Of a stretch of 64,000 nucleotides of DNA, positions 47,319 to 56,506 are shown one piece after another. The DNA comes from Clostridiales bacterium (GTDB lineage Bacteria > Bacillota > Clostridia > Oscillospirales > Oscillospiraceae), in NCBI GenBank assembly GCA_003525905.1, contig DQIA01000037.1, positions 618-64,617 on the forward strand, given 5' to 3'. The position numbers were made by a program, and so were the translations under genes. The notes below the pieces were generated by a model. It did no database searches. It was not told where the DNA came from and worked only from the letters and a program-made list of their open reading frames with translations. The first letter of the stretch is position 1, and each line of letters begins with the position of its first letter.

Positions 47319-47368
47319 AATTTGAACGGCCCTGCGCCGTGAATCCACAGTGTGGAGGACATCTCACC

Positions 47369-48148
47369 ATGCTCAATTCTTTCTCCCGAACCGAACTGCT
47401 GCTTGGCCACCCGGCCATGGAGGCCCTGAAGCACGCGCGCGTGGCGGTCTTCGGCATTGGCGGCGTCGGCGGCTATGCCTGCGAGGCGCTTGTCCGCAGC
47501 GGCGTCGGCGCCTTTGACCTCATTGACGACGACAAGGTCTGCCTGACGAACATCAACCGCCAGATCATCGCCACGCGGAAGACCGTCGGCCAGTATAAGG
47601 CCGACGTCATGCGCGACCGCATGCTCGACATCAATCCGCAGGCCGATATCCGCGTGCATCGCTGCTTCTTCCTGCCGGAAAACGCCGCAGAGTTCCCGTT
47701 TTCGGAATATGATTATATTCTCGACGCCGTCGACACTGTCAGCGCCAAGCTCTCGCTTGCCGTGCAGGCGCAGGCAGCCGGTGTACCGATCATCAGCGCC
47801 ATGGGGGCGGGCAACAAGCTCGACGGCAGCCGCTTCCGCATTTCCGACATCTCCGAGACGCGTGTATGCCCGCTGGCACGTGTGATGCGCCGCGAGCTCA
47901 AAAAGCGCGGCGTGCGCCGCCTGAAGGTCGTCTGGTCTGACGAGCAGCCGACCCGTCCGCTCGAAGACATGGCCAACAGCTGCCGCTACCACTGCATCTG
48001 CCCGCCGGGCGCCGCACATAAGTGCACGGATCGCCGCGATATCCCCGGCAGCACGGCCTTTGTGCCGCCGATCGTCGGCCTTCTGATGGCAGGCGAGGTC
48101 ATCAAGGACCTGACGGCTTCCGTCAGACAGGAGGGCACATGGAACTGA
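47369..48148 (+). CDS. tcdA: tRNA threonylcarbamoyladenosine dehydratase (TcdA)
   Basis: 259 residues; ATG 47369 has GGAGG 10 nt upstream, whereas the upstream GTG at 47339 has none. E1-like ThiF fold: ATP-binding GIGGVGGYACEAL, DDDKVCLTNINRQ, and the catalytic-region ANSCRYHCICPPGAA with several cysteines. TcdA converts N6-threonylcarbamoyladenosine at position 37 of ANN-decoding tRNAs to its cyclic form. It overlaps the TtcA fusion by 10 nt. Confidence 0.92.
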   Translation: MLNSFSRTELLLGHPAMEALKHARVAVFGIGGVGGYACEALVRSGVGAFDLIDDDKVCLTNINRQIIATRKTVGQYKADVMRDRMLDINPQADIRVHRCFFLPENAAEFPFSEYDYILDAVDTVSAKLSLAVQAQAAGVPIISAMGAGNKLDGSRFRISDISETRVCPLARVMRRELKKRGVRRLKVVWSDEQPTRPLEDMANSCRYHCICPPGAAHKCTDRRDIPGSTAFVPPIVGLLMAGEVIKDLTASVRQEGTWN

Positions 48149-49269
48149 CGCTCGAAGAATTGGAGGCGCTGGAGCCTGGCAGCTATACCCTGCTCGACCT
48201 CCGCTCGGAGCAGGAGACCGCCTACGGCACCATTCCCGGCTCCGTTCCGGCCAACGCCGCCGCCCTGCCGGAGGGGCTTCCGGCAGAGCCCGGCCGCATC
48301 GTGCTGTTCTGCACACGCGGCAAGCTCAGCCTTGAAACGGCTGAACGCCTGCGCGACGAAGGCTTCGATGCCTGCAGCCTCAAGGGCGGCTATCTTGCCT
48401 GGCTCATGCGACAGATGCAGCGGCAGGAGGCAGAGGAGCTGTGCAGCCGCGTGGAAAACAGTCTGCGCAAGCGCTTCCGCCTGAAGCTGTGGTGCAACTT
48501 TACCAAGGCCATCCGGCAGTATGAGCTCGTCAAGCCGAACGACCGTATCGCCGTGTGCATGTCCGGCGGAAAGGACTCCATGCTCATGGCAAAGCTTTTT
48601 CAGGAGCTGCAGCGTTATACGAAGTTTCCCTTCTCGGTGGAATACCTCGTTATGGACCCCGGCTACAGCCCGGAGAACCGCCGCGTCATCGAAGAAAATG
48701 CACGAAAGCTGAATATTCCCATCCACATTTTCGAGTCGAACATCTTTGACTATGTCTACAATGTGGACAAATCTCCCTGCTATCTCTGCGCGCGCATGCG
48801 CCGCGGGCACCTGTATGACTATGCCCGCCGGCTCGGCTGCAACAAGATCGCGCTCGGGCACCACTATGACGACGTCATTGAGACGATCCTCATGGGCATG
48901 CTCTACGGCGCGCAGGTCCAGACCATGATGCCGAAGCTCCACAGCACAAATTTTCCCGGTATGGAGCTGATCCGGCCGCTGTACCTGATCCGCGAGGACG
49001 ATATCAAGGCCTGGCGGGACGCAAACGAGCTGCACTTCATTCAGTGTGCCTGCCACTTTACCGACACCTGCACCACCTGCTCCAATCGGGAGATGCGCTC
49101 GAAGCGGCAGGAGATCAAGGATCTGATCCGCACGCTGAAGCAGCGCAATCCGGATGTGGAGGCGCATATTTTCCGCTCCGTGGAGAATGTGAATCTCGAC
49201 ACCGTCATCGGCTGGAAGACCGGCGGAAAAAAATACAGCTTTCTCGACCGCTATGATGAAGAAGCCTAG
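48139..49269 (+). CDS. Rhodanese fused to TtcA-type tRNA 2-thiocytidine synthetase
   Basis: 376 residues; AGGAGGG upstream of ATG 48139, inside the end of tcdA. Residues 1-95 are a rhodanese domain with active-site cysteine in LFCTRGKLS. Residues ~130-370 are a PP-loop ATPase of the TtcA group: SGGKDSMLM, PCYLCARMRRG (CxxC), GHHYDDVIETILM and CTTCSNREMR. TtcA proteins thiolate cytidine 32 in tRNA using a Cys-ligated [4Fe-4S] cluster. The fused rhodanese may bring sulfur directly to the PP-loop domain (inference). With tcdA it forms a tRNA-modification pair. Confidence 0.9.
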   Translation: MELTLEELEALEPGSYTLLDLRSEQETAYGTIPGSVPANAAALPEGLPAEPGRIVLFCTRGKLSLETAERLRDEGFDACSLKGGYLAWLMRQMQRQEAEELCSRVENSLRKRFRLKLWCNFTKAIRQYELVKPNDRIAVCMSGGKDSMLMAKLFQELQRYTKFPFSVEYLVMDPGYSPENRRVIEENARKLNIPIHIFESNIFDYVYNVDKSPCYLCARMRRGHLYDYARRLGCNKIALGHHYDDVIETILMGMLYGAQVQTMMPKLHSTNFPGMELIRPLYLIREDDIKAWRDANELHFIQCACHFTDTCTTCSNREMRSKRQEIKDLIRTLKQRNPDVEAHIFRSVENVNLDTVIGWKTGGKKYSFLDRYDEEA

Positions 49270-49308
49270 AATAAATCCCTCTGCTAGACGCGCAGAGGGA
49301 TTTATTCT
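49268..49308. terminator. Bidirectional terminator
   Basis: A perfect 17-bp stem (49268-49284 with 49292-49308) with a 7-nt loop, between the convergent ttcA and sipL-like genes. It starts inside the ttcA stop codon. Confidence 0.88.
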
Positions 49309-49311
49309 ATG

Positions 49312-50814
49312 TTACATTGGAATCAGCAACAGCGTTCCGGCCGGGACCTCGTCTGCCTGCAGGTCATTTGCCGCCGTGACCGTCTCCGGCGCAGTGCGGC
49401 AGGCCTTTGCGATATCCCAGACCTGCTCCGGCTGCTCCGTGCGCCGCAGGATGACGCCCGGACGCCGCGCATCTTCCGGCTCCGGCTCCGTCGTGCCGCC
49501 GCACACGGCCTTGAGCGCATGCCGCGCCGTGCTGGCAAGCGTCACCTGCACCGGGCAGCGCAGTGTCACGCCGTCCGCCCCTGCCGCACAGAACAGCTCG
49601 CCCGGCGTGATCTCCGTGACGCGGCAATCCGCCTGCGGCGCAAGCGCCGTTTCCAGCAGCACGTTCGTCCGCAGCGTCTGGCCCTGCAGTTTCCCTGCCG
49701 GGTCGGTGAAAAGGACGTTCGCAGCAAGCGGCAGTTCGATTTTTGCCATGCCGTTCTCCTGCCGCCGCACCGGCTCCCCTGCCAGTACCCAGCCGTCCGC
49801 GATGGCGGAGGCGGGCTCCCGCCCGGCCGCCTGCGCCGTTTCGCGGAACGTCTGGACATCGAGGATGCCCTCCATCTCCCACGTCTCCCACTGCGGCTTC
49901 AGCTCGGCATCGAGGCAGTAGGCATCCTCGATCAGCTCTACCGGCTGCTCGCCGCAGACCGTGCACTGCGCCAGAATGCCCGCGCTCAGCAGCAGGCGGC
50001 GGCAGTCGAGCTGGCCGTCCGGCTCCGTCTCGGCCGAGGTCAGGGCGAGGAATACCGTCAGGTCTCCCTCATCCAGGTCCTGCTCCAGCTCCGCAAACTG
50101 CGAGAACGGAAGCTCCGTCTCCTGCCGCTGCAGGCTGCCGTCCGGGGCCTCATAGAGGATATGGACCGTCAGCCGCCCCTTGAACACCGCCTTGTTCCCG
50201 ATCGTCTTCTGCTCAGCCGTATCCAGCGCATAGACGCATTTGAGCAGCCGCTCGACCGGCGGCTTCGACGCCGGGATCTCGATCTCCTCATTGAGCGAAA
50301 AGCTCTTTTCGCCGAGGCCGCGCGGCAGACGAAGCGGCAGGCGCTTGCGCCGGAGCTGCAGCGTCGGTGCCGGCTCCGGAAAGTCGTGCAGCGTCCGCGT
50401 GAACGCGGCATAGACCGTCAGCGTGCAGGAGACGCCGACCCTCACGAGCAGCTTGCGCGAGTGCACGAGCCGCGCATCCACGCTGCACAGGCGGCAGACG
50501 CATTGCAGGCGGCAATCGCTCTGCTCCCCCTCCCAGCCGCGCCGGGCGCTGAACGGGATCACGGTCTCCAGCCGCTCGAGCCGTCCGTCCTCTGTGACGA
50601 ACAAAATACCCGCCTGCACCTCCCCGCTGACCGATGCACTTCCCGCGGTACACTCCTCCGCGCGGACGAGCAGCGTGCCGAACGCATCGACGACGCGGTC
50701 CGCGTCCGCGCAGCTGTCCGGTACGATGACCTCGGCTGTCAGCTCCTGCGTGACCGTCTGATCGAGCACGCGGCCGAGATAGTCCAGCTGCTTTTCCTGA
50801 AAGACAAGCTCCAT
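49312..50814 (-). CDS. SipL-like spore protein (DUF3794 and LysM)
   Basis: 500 residues; ATG 50814 has AGGAGGG 7 nt upstream. DUF3794 repeats cover about residues 10-440 (ELTAEVIVPDSCADADRVVD; ALDTAEQKTIGNKAVFKGRL; GILAQCTVCGEQPVELIEDA). The C-terminal ~45 residues are a LysM motif (QVWDIAKACRTAPETVTAAN, PAGTLLLIPM). This is the layout of C. difficile SipL, which binds SpoIVA and is needed for spore-coat attachment. Last gene of the minus-strand cluster, just downstream of a tiny membrane protein. Confidence 0.85.
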   Translation of the reverse strand: MELVFQEKQLDYLGRVLDQTVTQELTAEVIVPDSCADADRVVDAFGTLLVRAEECTAGSASVSGEVQAGILFVTEDGRLERLETVIPFSARRGWEGEQSDCRLQCVCRLCSVDARLVHSRKLLVRVGVSCTLTVYAAFTRTLHDFPEPAPTLQLRRKRLPLRLPRGLGEKSFSLNEEIEIPASKPPVERLLKCVYALDTAEQKTIGNKAVFKGRLTVHILYEAPDGSLQRQETELPFSQFAELEQDLDEGDLTVFLALTSAETEPDGQLDCRRLLLSAGILAQCTVCGEQPVELIEDAYCLDAELKPQWETWEMEGILDVQTFRETAQAAGREPASAIADGWVLAGEPVRRQENGMAKIELPLAANVLFTDPAGKLQGQTLRTNVLLETALAPQADCRVTEITPGELFCAAGADGVTLRCPVQVTLASTARHALKAVCGGTTEPEPEDARRPGVILRRTEQPEQVWDIAKACRTAPETVTAANDLQADEVPAGTLLLIPM

Positions 50815-50876
50815 CGTCTTCCCTCCTTCTTGTTCTGGGAAAATCATATGCAGGCCGCGCGCGCAATATTTGCCGA

Positions 50877-51026
50877 TTACCGCCGCCGCGCAAGGCAAAG
50901 CCCTGCGACCAGAAGTGCGATGCCGAGCACGACCAGCACGAATTCCGAGCTGAACAGCAGCGAGAGCAGCAGCCCCGCGCCGAGCGCCATCATCACCGAG
51001 CCCAAAAGCTCCATTTTTCTGCACAT
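50877..51026 (-). CDS. 49-residue membrane protein upstream of sipL
   Basis: ATG 51026 to TAA 50877, encoding MCRKMELLGSVMMALGAGLL followed by LSLLFSSEFVLVVLGIALLV and AGLCLARRR. Two hydrophobic helices with a short turn, basic end. I believe similar tiny proteins occur next to sipL-like genes in other spore-forming Clostridia, but no function is known. The start codon overlaps the T-run of the thiN terminator, so translation depends on read-through or an unseen promoter. Confidence 0.7.
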   Translation of the reverse strand: MCRKMELLGSVMMALGAGLLLSLLFSSEFVLVVLGIALLVAGLCLARRR

Positions 51027-51068
51027 AAAAAACCGCCCCCTGCCAGCCTATGCGCAGAGTGCGGTTTT
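51027..51068 (-). terminator. Terminator of the prkC-rsgA-thiN operon
   Basis: AAACCGC...GCGGTTT base stem (imperfect interior) followed on the minus strand by T6 (51032-51027), directly before the small membrane-protein gene. The loop region contains CCTATGCG. Confidence 0.7.
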
Positions 51069-51091
51069 ATGCAGGAAAAGTCGTGCGGCGC

Positions 51092-51730
51092 TTATCGGGC
51101 GCTCGGTCCGGAACAGATCAGCCAGCACAGGCCCTCGCGGATACGGAGCCTGACCGTCGGTTCGATCCACTCATTGCTGATGGTCAGCGAGTCGCCCCGG
51201 CGCGCTTCTGCGTCGCAGAGCGGGTATTTCGCGCCCTCGATCGTCACACCGCGCAGAACGGCGTCGATGGGAAGCAGAGAAAAATAAAAATATTCCGTGC
51301 GCGGCAGGACATATTTCCCCGGTCCGATGCACGTCACGCGATTATCGGGGTCGAGCAGGATCGCCTCCACGCCATCGGCCCGCGCCGTTTCCAGCAGCTG
51401 CAGATTGGCAAGGGCATGGTCCAGCCGCCCGCCGGTGCAGGCCGTGAGGTACAGGCGCGTACAGCCATGCGCCCGCGCCATCGTATAGGCCGCCTGCAGG
51501 TCGGACTCGTCCTTCTCCGGGCGCAGCAGGATATTTTCCGCTCCGGCCACAGCCGTGCCGCCGGAGTCTCCGTCCCCGACATAGCAGTCCGGGGCAAAAC
51601 CGGCCGCCGCGGCGCAGTGCACGCCGCCGTCCGCGCAGATCACAAGCGGTTTCTCCGCGCGCAGCGCATCGAGATGCCCCCAGCTGCGGCAGGGCATCGC
51701 GCCAAAAATCAGGGCTGTTTGTGTTCCCAA
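51092..51730 (-). CDS. thiN: Thiamine diphosphokinase
   Basis: 212 residues. N-terminal catalytic domain: ADGGVHCAAAAGFAPDCYVG, DGDSGGT and EKDESDLQAAY carry the Mg/ATP site, and TGGRLDHALANLQLL is the substrate motif. A C-terminal beta domain (about 140-212) follows. It transfers pyrophosphate from ATP to thiamine. The ATG is 22 nt inside rsgA, an arrangement also seen in other Firmicutes. Confidence 0.95.
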   Translation of the reverse strand: MGTQTALIFGAMPCRSWGHLDALRAEKPLVICADGGVHCAAAAGFAPDCYVGDGDSGGTAVAGAENILLRPEKDESDLQAAYTMARAHGCTRLYLTACTGGRLDHALANLQLLETARADGVEAILLDPDNRVTCIGPGKYVLPRTEYFYFSLLPIDAVLRGVTIEGAKYPLCDAEARRGDSLTISNEWIEPTVRLRIREGLCWLICSGPSAR

Positions 51731-52590
51731 AGCCGGATCTCCTTTGCTGCTTCATAGAGCCTTGCATAGCTGGCATGACGGGTCGGCTCCAGCTCGCCTG
51801 CCGCAAGCGCCTCGAGCACGGCACAGCCAGGCTCAGACAGATGCGCGCAGTCGTGATAGCGGCAGCGGCCGAGATACGGGGCAAAGTCCGGAAAGGCATA
51901 CTGGAGGTTTTCCTTCAGGATCAGCTCCATCTGCTCCGTGTCAAATGAGGAAAAGCCCGGCGTGTCGATGACGCAGGTGCCGTCCGCCAGCGGGAACAGC
52001 TCCACATGGCGCGTCGTATGGCGGCCGCGGCCGAGCTTTTCCGAGACCTCGCCCGTCTCCACGGAGAAGCCGAGGCAGTTCAGGATGCTGCTCTTGCCGA
52101 CGCCGGAATTGCCCGTGAAGGCGACGGTCTTGCCGCGCACGGCCTCGTGCAGGGCGGCAACGCCCTCGCCGCTGGCCGCGCTCGTCGGAAAGACCGGGAA
52201 CCCGGCATGGCGGTAGATGTGCGTGAGCGACTCCCCGCTCTCGAGGTCCGTCTTGTTGACACACAGCACGACCGGCACATTCTGGTTTCCCGCAATGGCC
52301 GCGACGCGGTCGATGAGGAACGGGTCCGTCACGGGATTCGCGCCGGACGCCAGCACGACGAGGGCGTCGAGGTTACTGACGGCCGGGCGGATGAAGCTGT
52401 TGCGGCGCGGCTCGATCTCCTCGACCATGCCCTGTGCGCCGGAGCCGGAAAAGCGGACCCAGTCACCGACGAGCGGCGACATCCGCTCCTTGCGGAAGCG
52501 GCCGCGGGCGCGGCACTGCGTGAGCGTGCCGTTCCCGCTGTCTACATAGTAAAATCCGCTGAGCGCCTTGACGATGCGTCCACGCTCCAT
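51709..52590 (-). CDS. rsgA: Ribosome small-subunit-dependent GTPase RsgA
   Basis: 293 residues. N-terminal OB fold, then the circularly permuted GTPase with G4 VLCVNKTDLESG before G1 GNSGVGKSSILN and G3 DTPGFSSFD, and a zinc knuckle CRYHDCAHLSEPGCAV. It matures the 30S subunit. Starts 3 nt before the prkC stop, tightly coupled. Confidence 0.97.
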   Translation of the reverse strand: MERGRIVKALSGFYYVDSGNGTLTQCRARGRFRKERMSPLVGDWVRFSGSGAQGMVEEIEPRRNSFIRPAVSNLDALVVLASGANPVTDPFLIDRVAAIAGNQNVPVVLCVNKTDLESGESLTHIYRHAGFPVFPTSAASGEGVAALHEAVRGKTVAFTGNSGVGKSSILNCLGFSVETGEVSEKLGRGRHTTRHVELFPLADGTCVIDTPGFSSFDTEQMELILKENLQYAFPDFAPYLGRCRYHDCAHLSEPGCAVLEALAAGELEPTRHASYARLYEAAKEIRLWEHKQP

Positions 52591-52592
52591 GC

Positions 52593-54641
52593 TCAGTCTC
52601 CCGATTCAGAGGATTCTGTCGTCGGCTCCGGCTCCGTCGGCGCGGTGGTCGGCGCTTCCGTCGGGGCCTCCGTCGGCTCGGGACCGTCCGAGACCTCGAG
52701 CGTCACGATCGTGTCCTTGGCGACCTTGGAATTTGCCGCCTCGCTCTGCCGCACGACGCGGTCCTTCTCGTCCGTGTCACTGTAGACGCGCTTGATCTCA
52801 TATTTCAGGCCGTTTTCCGTCAGCAGATCGATGGCGTCGCGGACGCTCAGGCCGGTGACGGGCGGGACCGTGACCTTGCCGCTGCCCTTGCTCACATAGA
52901 CCGTGACCTGCTGGCCGCGGCTGAGCTGGCTGTCCGAGGCAGGGACGGTGCGCGTGACATTGCCGGATGCGATATCGTCGCTCTCCTCCTCGAGATAGGT
53001 GATGCGCAGATTCAGGTTCATGGCATCGAGGATGCTCTTGGCATTTTCCTTAGACTGGTTCTTGAGCTCCGGCATCTTGCCCGAGCCGAGGCTGACATAC
53101 ACCGTCACGCTCTGGCCCTCCTGCAGCTCGGTCTCGGCTGCGGGATCCGTACGCGTCACGCTGCCCGCGGGCACGGTATCGCTCGATTCTTCCTCGCGGC
53201 GGACATTCAGTCCGAGATTCATGGCCTTGAGCTGGGACATGGCATTTGCCTCCGACTGACCGGCCAGATCCGGCATGAGGTTGTTTTCCTTGCCGAGGCT
53301 GACCTTCAGCGAGATCGTGCGCACGCGGCCGCCCTTGACCATTTCGCCTGCCTTGGGGGTCTGCTCATAGACATAGCCCTTTTCGTATTCGTCGTTATAG
53401 TCGTAGGTCACGCCGTTCAGGTCGATCTTCAGCTCGGGATAGTCGTCGGGGTTGATGTCCTCGAGCTTCATGCCGACGAGCTTCGGCACCTCGACCTCAG
53501 GCGTATCGGGCTTGTCATTCGTGCCGGAGCCGCGGAGCAGCACAACGCCGAGCACAACGAGCAGCACAACGGCTGCCGCTGCGGCGCAGACGACGCCGAT
53601 GACGGTGCGGCGCTTCTTCTCCTGCTCGCGGCGGGCGCGCTCGGCTGCGCGGCGCTCATCCGGCTGGCGCGCAGCACGGTTCGCAGCGCGGGCAGCGGCA
53701 TAGCGCTCCGCCTCGGAGCGGGTCATGCCGCCGTGCTGCGGCTGCTGGGACTGCTGCGGGGCCTGCGGCGCCTGCCGCAGCGTCTGACCACCGGGCCCGT
53801 ACACGAACGTCAGGCTCGGATTCTTGCGGAATTCCTCCATATCGCGCAGCATCTCCGTCGCGGAGGAATAGCGCTCGTCGGCATTGGAGGCCATGGCGTG
53901 CATCGTGATCTGCTCGAGGCCGCGCGGGATACCGGTGACGAGCGTGCTGGGCAGCGGCGCGCCGCCGTTGATGTGCTGGATGGCGACGGAGACGGGCGTC
54001 TCGCCGTCATAGGGCGTGCGGCCCGTGAGCATCTCATACATGACGACGCCGAGGGAATAGAGATCGGACCGGTCGTCCACCCACGCGCCCTTGGCCTGCT
54101 CCGGCGAGATATAGTGCACGGAGCCAAGCGCCTCGCGCGTCAGCGTGCTCTGTGCCGAGGCGATGCGCGCGATGCCGAAGTCGGCGACCTTGATGCTGCC
54201 GTCCTTCAGGATCATGATATTGTGCGGCTTGATATCGCGATGGACAATGCCGCGGCTGTGGGCGTGCTCGAGCGCCTTGGCGATCTGCATGGCGAAATGC
54301 AGCGTCTCGCGCCAGTTGAGGCAGCCCTTCTTCTCCAGATACTGCTTGAGCGTGATGCCTTCGATCAGCTCCATGACGATATAGTCCACGTCGCCGGAGC
54401 GGGACACGTCGTAAACGCTGACGATATTCGGGTGCGACAGCATGGCGACGGCCTGCGACTCCGCATGGAAGCGGCGGCGGAACTCCTGATTGCGCGAGAA
54501 CTCATCCTTGAGGATCTTCACGGCGACCAGGCGGTTCAGACGGTGATCCAGTGCTTTATATACAACTGCCATCCCGCCTGTCCCGATGACCTCAAGGATC
54601 TCATAGCGGTTATCCAGCAGCCTTCCTAAGTAATTTTCCAT
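52593..54641 (-). CDS. prkC: PASTA-domain serine/threonine protein kinase PrkC
   Basis: 682 residues. N-terminal Hanks kinase (1-270): GTGGMAVVYKALD, VAVKILKDE, HRDIKPHNIMILKDGS, VADFGIARI and GSVHYISPEQAKG. A juxtamembrane Arg/Gln-rich segment, one TM helix (about 342-366), four PASTA repeats (about 375-645) that bind muropeptides, and a Thr/Glu/Pro tail. Controls growth, cell wall and spore germination in relatives. Partner of the PP2C phosphatase encoded 85 nt upstream. Confidence 0.96.
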   Translation of the reverse strand: MENYLGRLLDNRYEILEVIGTGGMAVVYKALDHRLNRLVAVKILKDEFSRNQEFRRRFHAESQAVAMLSHPNIVSVYDVSRSGDVDYIVMELIEGITLKQYLEKKGCLNWRETLHFAMQIAKALEHAHSRGIVHRDIKPHNIMILKDGSIKVADFGIARIASAQSTLTREALGSVHYISPEQAKGAWVDDRSDLYSLGVVMYEMLTGRTPYDGETPVSVAIQHINGGAPLPSTLVTGIPRGLEQITMHAMASNADERYSSATEMLRDMEEFRKNPSLTFVYGPGGQTLRQAPQAPQQSQQPQHGGMTRSEAERYAAARAANRAARQPDERRAAERARREQEKKRRTVIGVVCAAAAAVVLLVVLGVVLLRGSGTNDKPDTPEVEVPKLVGMKLEDINPDDYPELKIDLNGVTYDYNDEYEKGYVYEQTPKAGEMVKGGRVRTISLKVSLGKENNLMPDLAGQSEANAMSQLKAMNLGLNVRREEESSDTVPAGSVTRTDPAAETELQEGQSVTVYVSLGSGKMPELKNQSKENAKSILDAMNLNLRITYLEEESDDIASGNVTRTVPASDSQLSRGQQVTVYVSKGSGKVTVPPVTGLSVRDAIDLLTENGLKYEIKRVYSDTDEKDRVVRQSEAANSKVAKDTIVTLEVSDGPEPTEAPTEAPTTAPTEPEPTTESSESGD

Positions 54642-54726
54642 GGCAACTCCTTCCGCGTGCGCGGCCCGTTCTCAGCGGCGAACGGAAGCCGGATTCAATC
54701 TCAGATACCGCAGAGCGGCCTTTTTG

Positions 54727-55458
54727 TTACAGTGCAATGAGCACAGAGGTCACGTTATCAGGCGCGCCCCGGCTTTTTGCGATATCCAGCAGGCGCTGGC
54801 AGCAGTCTGCCTTCTGTGCGCCGTGCACGACTTCAAATAAGATCTCCTGATCGGCCATCTGGTTCGAAAGGCCGTCCGAGCACAGCAGCAGGCAGTCGCC
54901 CGGCTCCGCCGTGAGGGAGAACACATCGGCGGCGACCTGCTTTTCCGTGCCGACCGCGCGGGTGATGAGATTCTTGCTCGGGTGGTTCTTGGCCTGTTCG
55001 TGCGTCAGCTCACCGCGCTGCACCATCAGCTCCACAAGGGAGTGATCCACGGTGACGCAGCGGATGCCGTCCGCCCCGAGATGATAGGCCCGGCTGTCGC
55101 CGATGTTCACGATCTCCACGCGCAGGCCGCGGACGAGGGCAGCCACGAGCGTCGTGCCCATGCCGCGGAACTCCTCGCTGAGCTGCGCATGCTCATAGAC
55201 AGAAATATTGGCCAGCTTCGCCGCCGTGCACAGCACGTCCTGCTCCTCCGCCTCGGTCATCCCGTCGCGCAGGGAGCGGCAGACCTCGCCGCAGAAGACC
55301 TCGCAGGCAAGGCGGCTGGCCACATTCCCGGCACGCGCGCCGCCCATGCCGTCGCACACGACGGCGAGCAGCGTCTCCGGGCCAAGGCGCTCCATGCGGT
55401 AAAAGTCCTGATTTTCCTCACGCACGTTTCCCGTGTCCGTCAGTCCCCACGCTTCCAT
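54727..55458 (-). CDS. prpC: PP2C-type protein phosphatase PrpC/Stp
   Basis: 243 residues. PPM motifs: TDTGNVREENQD, CDGMGGARAGNVAS, GMGTTLVAALV, GDSRAYHLG, CSDGLSNQM and GAPDNVTSVL. Reverses PrkC phosphorylation. Starts 41 nt inside rlmN, with a GGGAGCGG sequence upstream. The usual rlmN-prpC-prkC-rsgA order of Firmicutes is kept. Confidence 0.96.
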   Translation of the reverse strand: MEAWGLTDTGNVREENQDFYRMERLGPETLLAVVCDGMGGARAGNVASRLACEVFCGEVCRSLRDGMTEAEEQDVLCTAAKLANISVYEHAQLSEEFRGMGTTLVAALVRGLRVEIVNIGDSRAYHLGADGIRCVTVDHSLVELMVQRGELTHEQAKNHPSKNLITRAVGTEKQVAADVFSLTAEPGDCLLLCSDGLSNQMADQEILFEVVHGAQKADCCQRLLDIAKSRGAPDNVTSVLIAL

Positions 55459-56506
55459 CCATTCCGCTCCCTTCTTTTGGTTTTTCCGCCTCGTAGTTTC
55501 TGCGGAGCTGGCCGCAGGAGGCGTTGATGTCGCTGCCGAGCGTCCGGCGCACCGTGGCGGGGATGCCGCTGGCCTCCAGCGTCTTCTGGAAGCGCAGCAC
55601 CGTCTCCGGCAGGCTCGGCTTCAGTGGGCTTTCCGCCACGTCGTTCAGAGGGATGAGGTTCACATGCGCCGCGATCCCGCGCAGACGGCGGATGAGCTGC
55701 TTTGCCATCTCCGGCGTGTCGTTGACATCGCGGATCATGGCATATTCAAAGGAGATCCTTCTCCCGGTCTTTTCGAAGTAACGGCGGCAGGCATCGAGGA
55801 GCTCCTGCACCGGCCAGCGCCGGTTCACGGGCATGATGCTGCTGCGGACCTCGTCCACCGGCGCGTGCAGCGACACGGAGAGCGTCAGCTGCAGGTCCTC
55901 CCCGGCCAGCCGGTCGATCTGATCGACCAGCCCGCAGGTGGAAAGGCTGATGTGCCGCATGCCGATGTTCAGCCCCTCGGGCGAATTGACGAGCTCGAGG
56001 AAGCGGCGCACATTGTCATAATTATCCAGCGGCTCGCCGATGCCCATGAGCACAATGTGCGAGATGGGCAGGCCGGAATCCAGCTGCGAAAACAGCACCT
56101 GATCCAGCATTTCCGACGGCTCGAGGCGGCGGACCAGTCCGCCGCGCGTCGAGGCGCAGAAGGCGCAGCCCATGCGGCAGCCGACCTCGGAGGAAATGCA
56201 GATCGTATTGCCGTAATGGTAGCGCATGAGCACGCTTTCCACGCAGTTTCCGTCCATTAGGCGCCAGAGGTATTTGATGGTTCCGTCCTTCTGCGACTGC
56301 AGCCGCCGCGCGACCGTCGGCGAGACGAGCGTATATTCCGCCGTGAGCCGCTCACGCAGGCTGCGGGAAATATCCGTCATCTCCGAAAAATCGCGCACGC
56401 CGCGGTGCATCCAGCGATAGATCTGTTTGGCGCGGAAGGCAGGCTCACCAAGCACTTTCAGCTCGGCCCCCAGCTCCGCCAGCGTCATGGATTTGATGTC
56501 TTTCAA
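55418..56506 (-). CDS. rlmN: 23S rRNA/tRNA (adenine-C2)-methyltransferase RlmN
   Basis: 362 residues. Radical-SAM cluster motif CRMGCAFCAS, then VLMGIGEPLDNYDNV, HISLSTCGLVD, SLHAPVDEVRSSIMP and EYAMIRDVNDT; the N-terminal domain has QIYRWMHRGVRDFSEMTDIS. Methylates A2503 of 23S rRNA and A37 of some tRNAs. Starts 4 nt into rsmB (coordinates overlap at 56503-56506). Confidence 0.96.
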   Translation of the reverse strand: MKDIKSMTLAELGAELKVLGEPAFRAKQIYRWMHRGVRDFSEMTDISRSLRERLTAEYTLVSPTVARRLQSQKDGTIKYLWRLMDGNCVESVLMRYHYGNTICISSEVGCRMGCAFCASTRGGLVRRLEPSEMLDQVLFSQLDSGLPISHIVLMGIGEPLDNYDNVRRFLELVNSPEGLNIGMRHISLSTCGLVDQIDRLAGEDLQLTLSVSLHAPVDEVRSSIMPVNRRWPVQELLDACRRYFEKTGRRISFEYAMIRDVNDTPEMAKQLIRRLRGIAAHVNLIPLNDVAESPLKPSLPETVLRFQKTLEASGIPATVRRTLGSDINASCGQLRRNYEAEKPKEGSGMDGSVGTDGHGKRA

